Part shown: positions 6,999 through 14,638 of the stretch, in pieces
Position numbering within the stretch: the first letter of the stretch is position 1
How the letters are laid out: every line of letters begins with the position of its first letter
From: a virus
Strand: one strand, 5' to 3'
Virus record (IMG/VR): IMGVR_UViG_3300045971_000364
Span: 1 to 46,350 of that record
Length of the DNA: 46,350 bases
Made by a program: the position numbers and the translations under genes
The notes under the pieces: generated by a model
The model's input: only the letters and a program-made list of their open reading frames with translations
The model's database searches: none
What the model was told of the DNA's origin: nothing

Positions 6999-7986
6999 TA
7001 TTCAACCACCTGGCGTACATATCAGCTTGCTCACCGATCTTCACCAGTTCAAATTTACCACAAAACTTCATCAGGTGCAGCCCTACATTAGGGATGTGTG
7101 CTGTGCGTACTCCGGTGATGATAGCCTGATCACACGCATCTTTTATCTCTTGTGGCTGGCAAGTCAGATCAATCAATGCCTTGTTACGCTCGTAATCGTC
7201 GCGCACCCGATGCTCCAATCCATTGTGATCAACCCATCGCTGGAGCATGATGTTATTCCAGTTGAACCCTTGCTTGTCACGATCGGCAAACGCCTCAGTA
7301 AGACCAGTCTTGTTCTTTGAACCCACTGTTCTGACCCCAGGATACGCCGAGAACACATTGTCAGTGCCGTCGCCTCGCATACACTTTTCAAAGAGGATGA
7401 ACTCAGGGTTGCCAAGCAACTTCGGCATTTTTGTTTTCTTATCCACGATCAGGTTATATTTATGATCGTGATAACCCTCAAGCGTAATGTACTGATCTGT
7501 GATGCCGTTGTACTGGAATACATTCTCGGCAAGCAACTGTAAAAAGTCAGTGTCAGAGGAGATGATGTAATGGATATCGTCGGGATGAAGGTGAATGAAC
7601 CTGGCAATCAGGTCGTCGCCTTCGGCGTTCGGCTCGCGTAGAACACTACAGTTGGTTTTCTCCCTAAGGTATGTGATAAGCGAGTCAAAAGTTTCCCAAA
7701 ACAGTTTGGATTCTTCGCGTTCGGACTCAGTAAGATCCTGATCATTTACAACTCGATTCTTTTTGTATGGCGCATAAAATTCTTTGCGCCAGGAATGACC
7801 CTCAAGCAGGAACACCACATGAATGTCCGGGCCGAATTTTTTCACGATTTTGTTCACTGATGCGAAGATCAGATGAAGGGCATGACCGACCTTTTCCCAA
7901 GGATCAGCTTTCTTTGAAGCCGTGTGCTTCATACGGAAATAAAGGTTTGCCGTGTCAATGAGGGCGTATTTTTGAGGTATTTTCAT
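6955..7986 (-). CDS. T4 RNase H-like 5'-3' exonuclease / flap endonuclease
   Basis: A 343-residue PIN/FEN-superfamily nuclease. Metal-binding motifs are visible in order: YALIDTAN near residue 8, EGDDLIARF in the middle, SSDTDFLQL, and RGDGTDNVFSAYPGVRTVG, which is the helix-hairpin-helix region with catalytic Asp residues. In T4 this enzyme removes RNA primers from lagging-strand fragments, and the same role fits here. ATG 7986 is chosen over the ORF start at 8010 because the promoter's TATAAT occupies 7999-8004. The start lies 12 bases from it without a Shine-Dalgarno. Confidence 0.9.
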   Translation of the reverse strand: MKIPQKYALIDTANLYFRMKHTASKKADPWEKVGHALHLIFASVNKIVKKFGPDIHVVFLLEGHSWRKEFYAPYKKNRVVNDQDLTESEREESKLFWETFDSLITYLREKTNCSVLREPNAEGDDLIARFIHLHPDDIHYIISSDTDFLQLLAENVFQYNGITDQYITLEGYHDHKYNLIVDKKTKMPKLLGNPEFILFEKCMRGDGTDNVFSAYPGVRTVGSKNKTGLTEAFADRDKQGFNWNNIMLQRWVDHNGLEHRVRDDYERNKALIDLTCQPQEIKDACDQAIITGVRTAHIPNVGLHLMKFCGKFELVKIGEQADMYARWLNIEYKGIHREHQGIA

Positions 7987-7998
7987 AAGTATGCTGCT

Positions 7999-8027
7999 AT
8001 TATAGCGCATTTGCGGTTTTTTGTCAA
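7999..8027 (-). promoter_or_regulatory. Consensus sigma70 promoter
   Basis: Minus strand TTGACA (8027-8022), 17 bases, TATAAT (8004-7999). Exact consensus. The nuclease ATG (7986) is 12 bases further, giving a predicted leader of only about six bases. Confidence 0.9.
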
Positions 8028-8042
8028 AACTGGCTTACCCAT

Positions 8043-8627
8043 TTACTTGTATGAAAAATTCTTGTTGAAGTGCGTGATACTGACGTTACAGGATCGATAT
8101 GCGTCATTTTTTGTAGGATCCTGTATATTGAGGATTGGCAATTTTCCAAAATTCATACTCTTGTATTGCCGAGCCAGTTCCCCTTCAACCCACAATGGAA
8201 TATCATTTTCTTTTCGGGTAAAAACTGAAACCTTATTTCTTCGGGCATCAAGGTTCCATATGGCAAACGTAAGTGAATTTTTTGTAATGTTTGGTAAATT
8301 TTTGTTGACTATTTCTCGCTGTACGTTCATCCAAAAATCCATGCCATGGGAACTATAGTGTGGAGGATCATTCCATCCAGGTACATGCTCTAGTTGACGT
8401 TTGATACGCTCTCCCACAGCCTTTTCAGTATTTTCTCCGGGGTTAGGACAACTTTGACCAATCTTGATGAAGTCATACATCAACGGCGTCTTTTTATACA
8501 GGATTCCGTACGCATACATTTTTTCAAGACCAATGGACCGGAGTTGATCGTACACTTGTACCGAAGCCGTTAGCAATCGACAATCGACTGCGATGTCCGG
8601 GTTATGTAAGTTGATATCATCGAACAT
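8043..8627 (-). CDS. Protein of unknown function, possibly GIY-YIG-like
   Basis: A 194-residue protein. Residues 37-60 read MYAYGILYKK...YDFIKIGQSC, and an ER-IKRQL motif follows. The spacing of YGI, KIG and Arg recalls the GIY-YIG/T5orf172 fold, but the match is weak. The C-terminal half has no motif. Its ATG overlaps the TAA of the gene upstream (TAATG), so both are expressed from the promoter at 9082-9110. Confidence 0.6.
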   Translation of the reverse strand: MFDDINLHNPDIAVDCRLLTASVQVYDQLRSIGLEKMYAYGILYKKTPLMYDFIKIGQSCPNPGENTEKAVGERIKRQLEHVPGWNDPPHYSSHGMDFWMNVQREIVNKNLPNITKNSLTFAIWNLDARRNKVSVFTRKENDIPLWVEGELARQYKSMNFGKLPILNIQDPTKNDAYRSCNVSITHFNKNFSYK

Positions 8628-9076
8628 TACGAAACCTCAGTACGACCACCGCCAAGTGGTTTTTGAATGATGATCCGTTCTCCGGTAACAGGATCACGGT
8701 TTGATGGATCCGCTGCCTCTTGCTCGTACACTTCCATGACGACATTGCGACAAACGGTGTGAAACCAACGATCAACGATATCGGAATCCTTGTCGTCCTC
8801 GCGCATCTTGTACCCGGCCTTGATCAGATTTACCAGAAACTTGTCGTTCCAATCTAGCTCAAATGCCCCGTTGTTGATATTGCTTGGGTCAACATCCACC
8901 GACAGAATAGCCACATATGGCTCTCCTTTGGCAGTAGCAATCGCTTTAGCATCAGGCGTCAACCGATCAACAACTGGTTTCTTTACTCGTGGTTTGCGAG
9001 GACGCGGCGCTGGTGTAATCGGCGTACCAAGCGGAATGGTAGTTGGTTTGAATAGTTTTTTGAATGAATCGAACAT
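8627..9076 (-). CDS. Phage protein of unknown function
   Basis: A 149-residue protein. It has a basic, Pro-rich N-terminus (residues 20-40, PAPRPRKPRVKKP) and a globular part containing FELDWNDKFLVNLI and VDRWFHTVCRNVV. It looks like a conserved phage protein but I cannot name a function. ATG 9076 is only five bases from the TATAAT upstream and lacks a Shine-Dalgarno; there is no other Met near the N-terminus. Confidence 0.75.
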   Translation of the reverse strand: MFDSFKKLFKPTTIPLGTPITPAPRPRKPRVKKPVVDRLTPDAKAIATAKGEPYVAILSVDVDPSNINNGAFELDWNDKFLVNLIKAGYKMREDDKDSDIVDRWFHTVCRNVVMEVYEQEAADPSNRDPVTGERIIIQKPLGGGRTEVS

Positions 9077-9081
9077 GGTTT

Positions 9082-9110
9082 ATTATAGCATACTATTTAT
9101 GATTTGTCAA
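9082..9110 (-). promoter_or_regulatory. Consensus sigma70 promoter abutting a start codon
   Basis: Minus strand TTGACA (9110-9105), 17 bases, TATAAT (9087-9082): exact consensus. The ATG of the next gene (9076) follows after five bases. The spacer also contains CATAAATA, a late-type element. Confidence 0.85.
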
Positions 9111-9423
9111 GCTTCTTTCGGTCAATACAGAGAATGAGGTCCATCCAATGATCAGCTACACCTTTGACATCAGCACCAAACATTCTTGGTTGATGGATTT
9201 TACCGGCTTCGTACAGCCGACGAACCATTGAGCGAAACAGGATCGCCGATGCCTTGTGTCGTCGCCAGATTGTGTCTTTGTAGGTGTCCCACACCACTGT
9301 CCACTGACGGTCGTTGTCAGGGTGAAGTTGAGTGCCGGCAATAATCACCAGAACATCGTCGAATTTCACGCGACCCTCAATGATATCCAGTACACATCTG
9401 CCAAGACTCAAGCCAACCTTCAT
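9097..9423 (-). CDS. Conserved phage protein of unknown function
   Basis: A 108-residue protein starting MKVGLSLGRCVLDII. ATG 9423 is in an ATGA overlap with the stop of the gene upstream, and similar phage proteins appear to begin the same way, so the longer ORF from 9465 is not used. The segment FDDVLVIIAGTQ is strand-like, followed by helical, Arg/His-rich sequence. Function unknown. Confidence 0.75.
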   Translation of the reverse strand: MKVGLSLGRCVLDIIEGRVKFDDVLVIIAGTQLHPDNDRQWTVVWDTYKDTIWRRHKASAILFRSMVRRLYEAGKIHQPRMFGADVKGVADHWMDLILCIDRKKLDKS

Positions 9424-9617
9424 GCTTCTAACAACATCCATGTATATTCGATTGGTGTCAACCATCGCGAGGATTCAAAAAAGTGAATGTCGTCGTAACG
9501 GAGAGGATCGGTGTGACCACGGTATGCATACCGGAGCCAGATGATTTCACCTGTGGCATCACAAAAATGTGGTGTCAGGGCAAATTTTCTTTCCCATTTC
9601 TCTATTGGATCATTCAT
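9420..9617 (-). CDS. Small phage protein, paralogue of 11045-11260
   Basis: A 65-residue protein with the pattern WERKFALTPHFC, G-x-IIWL, RG and a C-terminal EYTWMLLEA. The gene at 11045-11260 shares this whole layout, so the two are paralogues. They flank the plus-strand GP88-like gene. A conserved Cys and several Trp suggest a small compact fold. Start 9617 has a GGA ribosome-binding site; the promoter is at 9663-9691. Confidence 0.75.
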   Translation of the reverse strand: MNDPIEKWERKFALTPHFCDATGEIIWLRYAYRGHTDPLRYDDIHFFESSRWLTPIEYTWMLLEA

Positions 9618-9658
9618 GTATTTCCTGCTTGATAACTTTATGCCGTACGGCCCATATT

Positions 9659-9666
9659 GATAAATA
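9659..9666 (+). promoter_or_regulatory. Late-type promoter element (GATAAATA)
   Basis: Plus-strand GATAAATA resembles the T4 late promoter TATAAATA. It lies 42 bases upstream of ATG 9709 and overlaps the -10 of the divergent minus-strand promoter. Confidence 0.6.
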
Positions 9667-9691
9667 TATCATACCGGCAGTAATTTGTCAA
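9663..9691 (-). promoter_or_regulatory. sigma70-type promoter with extended -10
   Basis: Minus strand TTGACA (9691-9686), 17 bases, TATATT (9668-9663), preceded by TGA, giving an extended -10 (TGnTATATT). It drives the gene at 9420-9617 and overlaps the plus-strand late-type element. Confidence 0.75.
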
Positions 9692-9708
9692 TACATTTGG
9701 GATAATTT

Positions 9709-11055
9709 ATGAAAATACAAGAACTTTTTGAAGGTGCTACACCAGATTTACCCGGAGCAGAACCCGGAATAAAAATTATGAGTATGGACCAGTTCCTAAA
9801 GTACGGTTCCGATGGTCGTCCAGGTGGAGATGAACCAGCAGATATGGATGAACCTGAAGATGACGAAGAAGAAGAGGAGCCAAAGGGTGTTGGTCGGTCT
9901 AAAAGAACTGACGAAGCAACCAAACTTCCAGCACAACAGCGCGACTTCAAAGGTAAGGAACTGACTGACTACCTTGATAGAATCCGCGGAACTGCCAAAC
10001 TTGACAAAACGGGAAAGCCCGCCGTAGACAAGAAAGGCATTGAGAAGTACGACAGTGGCAAGACTAAGACTGACAAGTACAAGCTGCCATATATTCACCG
10101 TAGTAGTGTAATCTCGTACTACAGTGAAAGTGGAAAGACATACGATGTAGACGCAATCAAGAAGGCAATGGGAACTCGCCCAAAGAAACTACTCAAACAA
10201 AACGAAAAAATGAAGCACTCAAATGGTGCGTATGAACAATTCTTCAATATCGGTTTTGCTGCTCTGACAGGACTGGCACTTGACGAAAACACCAACGAGT
10301 TGATCGTGGTAAATACCTGTCCTGGCGCCGGAGCATGTAAGGTTGACTGCTTTGCCATGAAGGGCGGTAAGGTACAGTTTGCCGGCCCATGGGTAAGCGA
10401 TGGAAGAATCCTTACATACCTGTTGAATGATCCTGATGGTTTCAAAGATCAGTTGAAGAAGGAAATCAAGAAGGAATACGAGGATGGTAAGAAGGGTTCC
10501 AAAGGATTTGAAGATGGATGGAAAGTAACTGTTCGTTGGCATGACGCCGGCGATTTCTTCAGCCCTGAGTACATGGAACTGGCATTTGACATTGCCAAAG
10601 AATTCCCAGAGGTGAAGTTCTACGCTTACACTAAGATGGCTGGTGCTGCGCTAGGAGATAAGCCCGATAACTTCATTGTCAACTGGAGCGAAGGTGCGAA
10701 TACCACACAAGAAAAACAGATCAAAGCGCAAGATCCTGAACTAGAAAAGACCAAGAACAGCAGAATTGTTCCTGAGAAATTGTTTTATGATCTGTTGAAG
10801 AAAGACGCCAAGGGCAATCTTGAAAAGACTACTGGTGGAGCATGGCAACCGCGTGATGCTGCCGCCCTGAAAGAATTGAAACAACGGCTGGCAACAGAAT
10901 ACGGCATAAGCGCACACAGCATTTTGTCATACGATGAGTGGATGGCAAAAAATCACGGCAACGGAATGAAGTGGAATGTTATCGTGGCACCTGGTGAGGG
11001 TGATGTCAGTGCTAACAGTCACGATGTACTGAGTACGCTGTTACTCAGGCACTAA
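9709..11055 (+). CDS. GP88-family protein with capsid-tag-like N-terminus
   Basis: A 448-residue protein and the only clear plus-strand gene. It opens with MKIQELFEGATP, a short tag like those of the 24-43 kb genes, with an L-F-E prohead-protease-type site. An acidic linker follows (run of Asp/Glu near residues 45-60). The core has NTCPGAGACKVDCFAMKGG near residue 202, then VRWHDAGDFFSPEYMELAF and KFYAYTKMAG. This Cys motif, (H)DxGDF and FYAYTK order is that of the GP88 family known from mycobacteriophages, whose activity is not established. Late-type expression (9659-9666) and the tag suggest a packaged protein; this is inference. Confidence 0.75.
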   Translation: MKIQELFEGATPDLPGAEPGIKIMSMDQFLKYGSDGRPGGDEPADMDEPEDDEEEEEPKGVGRSKRTDEATKLPAQQRDFKGKELTDYLDRIRGTAKLDKTGKPAVDKKGIEKYDSGKTKTDKYKLPYIHRSSVISYYSESGKTYDVDAIKKAMGTRPKKLLKQNEKMKHSNGAYEQFFNIGFAALTGLALDENTNELIVVNTCPGAGACKVDCFAMKGGKVQFAGPWVSDGRILTYLLNDPDGFKDQLKKEIKKEYEDGKKGSKGFEDGWKVTVRWHDAGDFFSPEYMELAFDIAKEFPEVKFYAYTKMAGAALGDKPDNFIVNWSEGANTTQEKQIKAQDPELEKTKNSRIVPEKLFYDLLKKDAKGNLEKTTGGAWQPRDAAALKELKQRLATEYGISAHSILSYDEWMAKNHGNGMKWNVIVAPGEGDVSANSHDVLSTLLLRH

Positions 11056-11260
11056 GCATATACCAAGTATATTCCTTCTTGGTCATCCACTTGACTTCAA
11101 CGATGGGTTCACCTGGACCTGTCCACATCGCCATTCCGCGTACTCCATTTTCAAGCCATATAAGCCTGCCACTGTAAATACAGAAATGTGGTAACCAGGC
11201 GAAAGTTTCTTTCCAGGTTGCCCTGCCATGAAAATAGTAATCAATGAAACCAGTGGCCAT
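11045..11260 (-). CDS. Small phage protein, paralogue of 9420-9617
   Basis: A 71-residue protein with the motifs WKETFAWLPHFC, SGRLIWL, RG, and EYTWYMLSA at the C-terminus. It shares a common pattern with the gene at 9420-9617. It is convergent with the plus-strand GP88-like gene and overlaps it by 11 bases at the 3' ends. ATG 11260 follows the upstream TAA directly. Function unknown. Confidence 0.75.
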   Translation of the reverse strand: MATGFIDYYFHGRATWKETFAWLPHFCIYSGRLIWLENGVRGMAMWTGPGEPIVEVKWMTKKEYTWYMLSA

Positions 11261-11587
11261 TTACTTCACATCATCAAAAACTATGTACTTCTTCACGACG
11301 GCAAATCCTGCCAACCGCTGAAGCTCTTCCTCAGTCACATCCTGCTTCGGAGCCAATCCGAAGCCCACTGACCAGTCAGCTTCTTCCTGCGTCATGATAG
11401 GGAGTCCGTTGTCTCTAAGTGCTTTATCAAACATATCAACAGTGGCTTGTTCAGCCGCGGTGTATCTGCCTGGTTTCAGCTTTCCACTGAATAGTTGTGT
11501 GCCGACTCCGTTTTCGGAATAGGTAATTTGGAGAACCGGTTCAAATGTGTTCGGGTCCATGACGATAGTTGATCGTAGTTTTCTCAT
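11261..11587 (-). CDS. Protein of unknown function
   Basis: A 108-residue protein from ATG 11587 (MRKLRSTIVMDPNTFEPVL), which is preceded by an AGGAAA ribosome-binding site; the longer open frame to 11839 lies inside queE and is an antisense-free overlap artefact. It has beta-rich N-terminal and helical C-terminal halves (TAAEQATVDMFDKAL, TEEELQRLAGFAVV). No domain is recognised. Confidence 0.7.
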   Translation of the reverse strand: MRKLRSTIVMDPNTFEPVLQITYSENGVGTQLFSGKLKPGRYTAAEQATVDMFDKALRDNGLPIMTQEEADWSVGFGLAPKQDVTEEELQRLAGFAVVKKYIVFDDVK

Positions 11588-11601
11588 ATATTTCCTAAAA
11601 G

Positions 11602-12483
11602 TTATGCCATGCTGACATATAGATGTTGCTGGAGATTCAGCTTGAAGCCGTGGTCCAGACAGTATTTGCCGGTGTATTCGTGGTTGCGCTGATTTGCCTC
11701 GAGGTCTAAAAGGCCGGGTTCCCAGAACGAAATAATTTCGTCTACGGTGGATCGTTCTGCCATCGTAATCGTGCCCTTCTCGGCACGGAGCAGCTTGATC
11801 TTTTGCGGGAATGTATTGTAGACATTCATCGGAGAGCAATAGATTTCCTTCTCAGGGTTGTTCCGCTTCCACTCATGCGCCCATTCGGGGACGACATTGT
11901 AAGGTGAGTCCGCATCAGAACTCATCACAAACTTGAGACAGTTGGCGCGTTCCATAATGAACTTAGTCGGTTCCAGGTACTTGATTGCTACACCATTCTT
12001 CTCGGCACACTTCGGAGAGCATACCACAGTGACTTCATCGCCGAGACCGGAATCAATCGTGCCGTTGGTTTCAATCTGCATTGCCTTCCAGCTTCCGCCT
12101 TGTATCATCAGAAATTTTCCAAGATTAGACTGGAGCATTGGTTCACCACCGGTGATCACCAGAACAACGTTAGGGAAACAATCCATATCACCATTGCGTG
12201 ATACCCACTTGGGTACTGGTTGTCCTTGTTTGTCCCAATATGTCTGAATAGTGTCTGACATCTTATCTTCAATCTCGACAAAAGTCATCCAGTTACCATC
12301 GTCAAAGAAGGTGTCGCAAAAGGAGCAAGCAAGATTACACTTTGCCAACCTGATGAACAACGCCGGCATACCTGCGTAAGGCCCCTCACCCTGGAGAGTG
12401 AAAAACATTGAGGTGACATAGAGGGAATCCTCTGGTGCATCCTTGAAAAACTTCTTACCCGTTATATTATTTGTTCCAAACAT
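11602..12483 (-). CDS. queE: QueE, 7-carboxy-7-deazaguanine synthase
   Basis: A 293-residue radical SAM enzyme. The cluster-binding motif is C49-x3-C53-x2-C56 (CNLACSFCDT), preceded by SMFFTLQGEGPYAG, the typical QueE N-terminus, and followed by VITGGEPM. QueE converts 6-carboxytetrahydropterin to 7-carboxy-7-deazaguanine in preQ0 biosynthesis. It is longer than many bacterial QueE proteins because of a segment between the cluster motif and GGEP. Together with QueD, FolE, QueC and DpdA in this window it makes a full route from GTP to a 7-deazaguanine in DNA. Confidence 0.92.
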   Translation of the reverse strand: MFGTNNITGKKFFKDAPEDSLYVTSMFFTLQGEGPYAGMPALFIRLAKCNLACSFCDTFFDDGNWMTFVEIEDKMSDTIQTYWDKQGQPVPKWVSRNGDMDCFPNVVLVITGGEPMLQSNLGKFLMIQGGSWKAMQIETNGTIDSGLGDEVTVVCSPKCAEKNGVAIKYLEPTKFIMERANCLKFVMSSDADSPYNVVPEWAHEWKRNNPEKEIYCSPMNVYNTFPQKIKLLRAEKGTITMAERSTVDEIISFWEPGLLDLEANQRNHEYTGKYCLDHGFKLNLQQHLYVSMA

Positions 12484-12485
12484 GA

Positions 12486-12851
12486 TTATCCTTCAAACTC
12501 AATCCAATCTTTGACATCGCGCAAACACGGCATGAGACCAACGGTGTAGTCATATGTCTGCTTCTCTGTCATCATAACACTTTTGAACACGGTTGTCAAG
12601 GTCTGTCCCTTCCCACTAAGTGGGGAACACCAGAAGAAGATTTTACCGTTGTTCATCGCAATCATTTTCTGGGTGTCATAGGTAATATCGGGCTTCAACC
12701 AAGTAGGGACTTCCCAGAGTCTGGTCTTGAACTGTTGGTTGAATGACTTGACCTCATCTAACGATGGCAACAACACGGCGATGGCATAGTGCTGTGGTGA
12801 CAACACCGCTACCTGCGCCAGCTGTAAAATTACTTCGTCTCTGGTAAACAT
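12486..12851 (-). CDS. Protein of unknown function
   Basis: A 121-residue protein just upstream of queE. It has an N-terminal helical part, a middle GKIFFWCSPLSGKGQTL and a C-terminal acidic end. The middle vaguely recalls a P-loop/terminase-like strand-loop but lacks a proper Walker A motif, so I make no assignment. It overlaps the small gene upstream by 22 bases. Confidence 0.65.
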   Translation of the reverse strand: MFTRDEVILQLAQVAVLSPQHYAIAVLLPSLDEVKSFNQQFKTRLWEVPTWLKPDITYDTQKMIAMNNGKIFFWCSPLSGKGQTLTTVFKSVMMTEKQTYDYTVGLMPCLRDVKDWIEFEG

Positions 12852-12994
12852 TTGGTCCGCTCCAATGACAACTTGATTTCTTGAATGAGCGCCTCAAGTA
12901 TGTGCGAGTCAAAACCGTGGTCGACGGTTTCCTCTCCGAGAAAAGCCCAAGATGCTATCACCTTGTCATCGTCGTCATAAAATATGGCTTTCAT
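12830..12994 (-). CDS. 54-residue protein of unknown function
   Basis: A short gene whose ATG (12994) overlaps the TAA of the upstream gene (TAATG). It starts MKAIFYDDDDKVIASWAFLG, a strand-like acidic N-terminus, and continues with an amphipathic helix (ALIQEIKLSLERTK). The coupling and normal composition support it as a real gene. Confidence 0.6.
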   Translation of the reverse strand: MKAIFYDDDDKVIASWAFLGEETVDHGFDSHILEALIQEIKLSLERTKCLPETK

Positions 12995-13371
12995 TATACC
13001 TTTGAAATTTGATTTAGGAAGTCCCTGGTGTACACGATCTTGTCATTTTCAAAATCGTGTAGCACTTTAGCGTTTAGGGTGATCCATTGAAGGATATTTT
13101 TCATGGTGTCTCCTCGGATCCACCTTGCAACAGCGGCTGGATCGTAATCCAGATTAGGTAGCATTATGACAAAATTGTCATCACTCCACTGATCTTTCAG
13201 ATTGGATACTTTTATTCGTAGACCGTGACGCTTGTTAGCCTTACCTACCCATATAACTACGTGTGCGATTCCATGATCATCGGCACCTAAATTAGCCATC
13301 TCATGTAAGATATCGTTGACTTCCTCATCAATGACCATGTTGATGTAATTCCGTAACTCCTCGGTGAGCAT
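12994..13371 (-). CDS. Conserved phage protein of unknown function
   Basis: A 125-residue protein. The stretch ANLGADDHGIAHVVIWVGKA followed by HGLRIKVSNL and a C-terminal WITLNAKVLHDFEN is a pattern I have seen in many phage proteins (DUF4160-like in feel), without a known function. Its ATG overlaps the stop of queD (TAATG) and its TAA overlaps the next ATG. Confidence 0.7.
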   Translation of the reverse strand: MLTEELRNYINMVIDEEVNDILHEMANLGADDHGIAHVVIWVGKANKRHGLRIKVSNLKDQWSDDNFVIMLPNLDYDPAAVARWIRGDTMKNILQWITLNAKVLHDFENDKIVYTRDFLNQISKV

Positions 13372-13847
13372 TATGCGAACTCTCCATCTTCTCTATGTCC
13401 CACCCGCATTGCCATGTTTGCGTCGGTCTCACGCACTTCTACCTTGCAGCACCATACGCGCTCCGATTCGGCCTTGCCACAGTTCGGCAGGAAAATGGTG
13501 TTTACATATTCGTAAAGGAAGTCAGCAATGCCTTCGCATCCTGTCTTTTCTACGACGGTGATCTTTGCCAGTTTCAACTCACCAAGACGCAGCAGGTGTT
13601 CCTTCATCGGATCATCCTGTGCCACTAGTAAGGTGTGATCGAACCAGTCTTCCAGTACACCTTTCAACGGTTTCAGTCCGCCGAAATCAGTGACCCAGTT
13701 CCTGGCATCAAGTGTGTCAGCTTCAAACTCAAAGTGAAAGCTCATGGCATAACCATGAATGAGGTTGCAGTGAGAGTCGGCGCGCCATTGACGGTATGCC
13801 ACTGGGCCGATTTGTTTGTATGATTTAGTGCTGATATATTTAGACAT
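13371..13847 (-). CDS. queD: QueD, 6-carboxytetrahydropterin synthase
   Basis: A 158-residue member of the 6-pyruvoyl-tetrahydropterin synthase/QueD family. ATG 13847 (MSKYISTKSYKQ) gives the usual start; the longer frame to 14021 overlaps the denV gene. Visible family features are the Cys/His region HCNLIHGYAMSFHFEFEA (the metal-binding HGH is here HGY), VTDFGGLK, the FDHTLL motif and a C-terminal glutamate motif (VEVRET). QueD makes 6-carboxytetrahydropterin from dihydroneopterin triphosphate, the FolE product. HGY for HGH is a deviation worth noting. Confidence 0.87.
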   Translation of the reverse strand: MSKYISTKSYKQIGPVAYRQWRADSHCNLIHGYAMSFHFEFEADTLDARNWVTDFGGLKPLKGVLEDWFDHTLLVAQDDPMKEHLLRLGELKLAKITVVEKTGCEGIADFLYEYVNTIFLPNCGKAESERVWCCKVEVRETDANMAMRVGHREDGEFA

Positions 13848-14238
13848 ATAGGTGCGGTTTCTGTTGTTTTCGTTCGTCAATTCGGGTCTGGACGATTCTA
13901 TCATCTTCGGGCGTAGGGTTCCAGTCTTTGTTCCATACTGAATCAAACCCGTGAAAGGCGTCAATCCGTTTTGTATCCGGAGTGTATCCTCGGCGTTCCA
14001 TCTCTTTTGTAAGCGCATCAAACCGTCGTCTTAGGAATCCCATCTTATCGTAGAAAAAGGTGACATGACCCTTTCCAAGAGAAAACTGTGTGGGGATGCC
14101 CTTTAGAATGTCTGCCATAGTCCGTGTCAGCATAGACCTACGCAACGAGGCAGGCACCATAGTGATTTCACGAAGCTCGGCAACGAGGTGCCGACGATGT
14201 AGGGTCACAGGATCAATGTTTGAATTTATGCGTGTCAT
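13840..14238 (-). CDS. denV: DenV, pyrimidine dimer DNA glycosylase / endonuclease V
   Basis: A 132-residue homologue of T4 endonuclease V. It begins MTRINSNIDP, keeping the catalytic Thr2 whose alpha-amine forms the Schiff base, and carries AELREI (the catalytic Glu of AEYRE in T4) and LGKGHVTFFYDKMGFLRRR, almost the same as T4. It removes cyclobutane pyrimidine dimers and cleaves the abasic site. Its ATG lies eight bases after a TATAAT with no Shine-Dalgarno. It overlaps queD by 8 bases, so both are co-expressed. Confidence 0.93.
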   Translation of the reverse strand: MTRINSNIDPVTLHRRHLVAELREITMVPASLRRSMLTRTMADILKGIPTQFSLGKGHVTFFYDKMGFLRRRFDALTKEMERRGYTPDTKRIDAFHGFDSVWNKDWNPTPEDDRIVQTRIDERKQQKPHLYV

Positions 14239-14267
14239 TATAGTCGATTATAGTCGATTATAGATTA
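14238..14267. repeat. Three 10-bp tandem repeats in a promoter
   Basis: The plus-strand unit TTATAGTCGA occurs twice and is followed by a third, diverged copy, TTATAGATTA. On the minus strand each unit supplies a TATAA box, so the promoter has several possible -10 elements. Confidence 0.7.
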
Positions 14268-14275
14268 GAAGTCAA
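14247..14275 (-). promoter_or_regulatory. sigma70-type promoter for denV-queD-queE
   Basis: Minus strand TTGACT (14275-14270), 17 bases, TATAAT (14252-14247). The last base of the -10 is eight bases before ATG 14238. Slippage within the tandem repeats would change the spacing. Confidence 0.8.
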
Positions 14276-14459
14276 CTGGTTCGGTCAGTCGGAAAGTCAT
14301 ATGGGGAGCGATATCGTTGTCAAACAGTTTGGACATAAGGTCATGGATGTATTCGCGTTCCGATTTGTTCGTTCCGCTTAGATCGCCGTTCGTTCGGTCA
14401 AGACCATAATCGTGCCTAAATGTGTAGCACATTGACATGATGATCTGCTCCCGATTCAT
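14265..14459 (-). CDS. Small protein of unknown function
   Basis: A 64-residue protein (MNREQIIMSMCYTFRHDYGLDR...). Its ATG overlaps the stop of the membrane-protein gene upstream by four bases (ATGA). It is charged and probably helical; nothing is recognised. Confidence 0.65.
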   Translation of the reverse strand: MNREQIIMSMCYTFRHDYGLDRTNGDLSGTNKSEREYIHDLMSKLFDNDIAPHMTFRLTEPVDF

Positions 14460-14638
14460 ACAAGTTCCTCGGCGATACCAAGGATTTCCGCCCCGATGAT
14501 CAGCACCCCGGCGACTGCCAGATAGATGCTTAGGTTGGTTGCGATCATTGCGCCTCCGGCGATGATTCGTAACAGGCTCTTTACGAAGCTAATCTGTTGA
14601 TGTAGTTTTGGATCAGGTTGGGTCTTTATCTTTGTCAT
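14456..14638 (-). CDS. Small membrane protein
   Basis: A 60-residue protein from ATG 14638 (MTKIKTQPDPKL); an ATG at 14686 is possible but lies deeper in the upstream gene. The N-terminal half is basic and the C-terminal half is one long or two short hydrophobic segments (AGGAMIATNLSIYLAVAGVLIIGAEILGI shown as residues 30-58). It is probably an inner-membrane protein of unknown role. Confidence 0.65.
   Translation of the reverse strand: MTKIKTQPDPKLHQQISFVKSLLRIIAGGAMIATNLSIYLAVAGVLIIGAEILGIAEELV

Noticed and set aside
6538-7320. Plus-strand open frame of 260 codons over the nuclease region
   Set aside because: It is antisense to the clear 5' nuclease and neighbouring gene, without a ribosome-binding site or motif.
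12486-12851. Terminase or P-loop fragment
   Set aside because: SPLSGKGQT resembles a loop but lacks the GxxxxGK(S/T) pattern and any Walker B.
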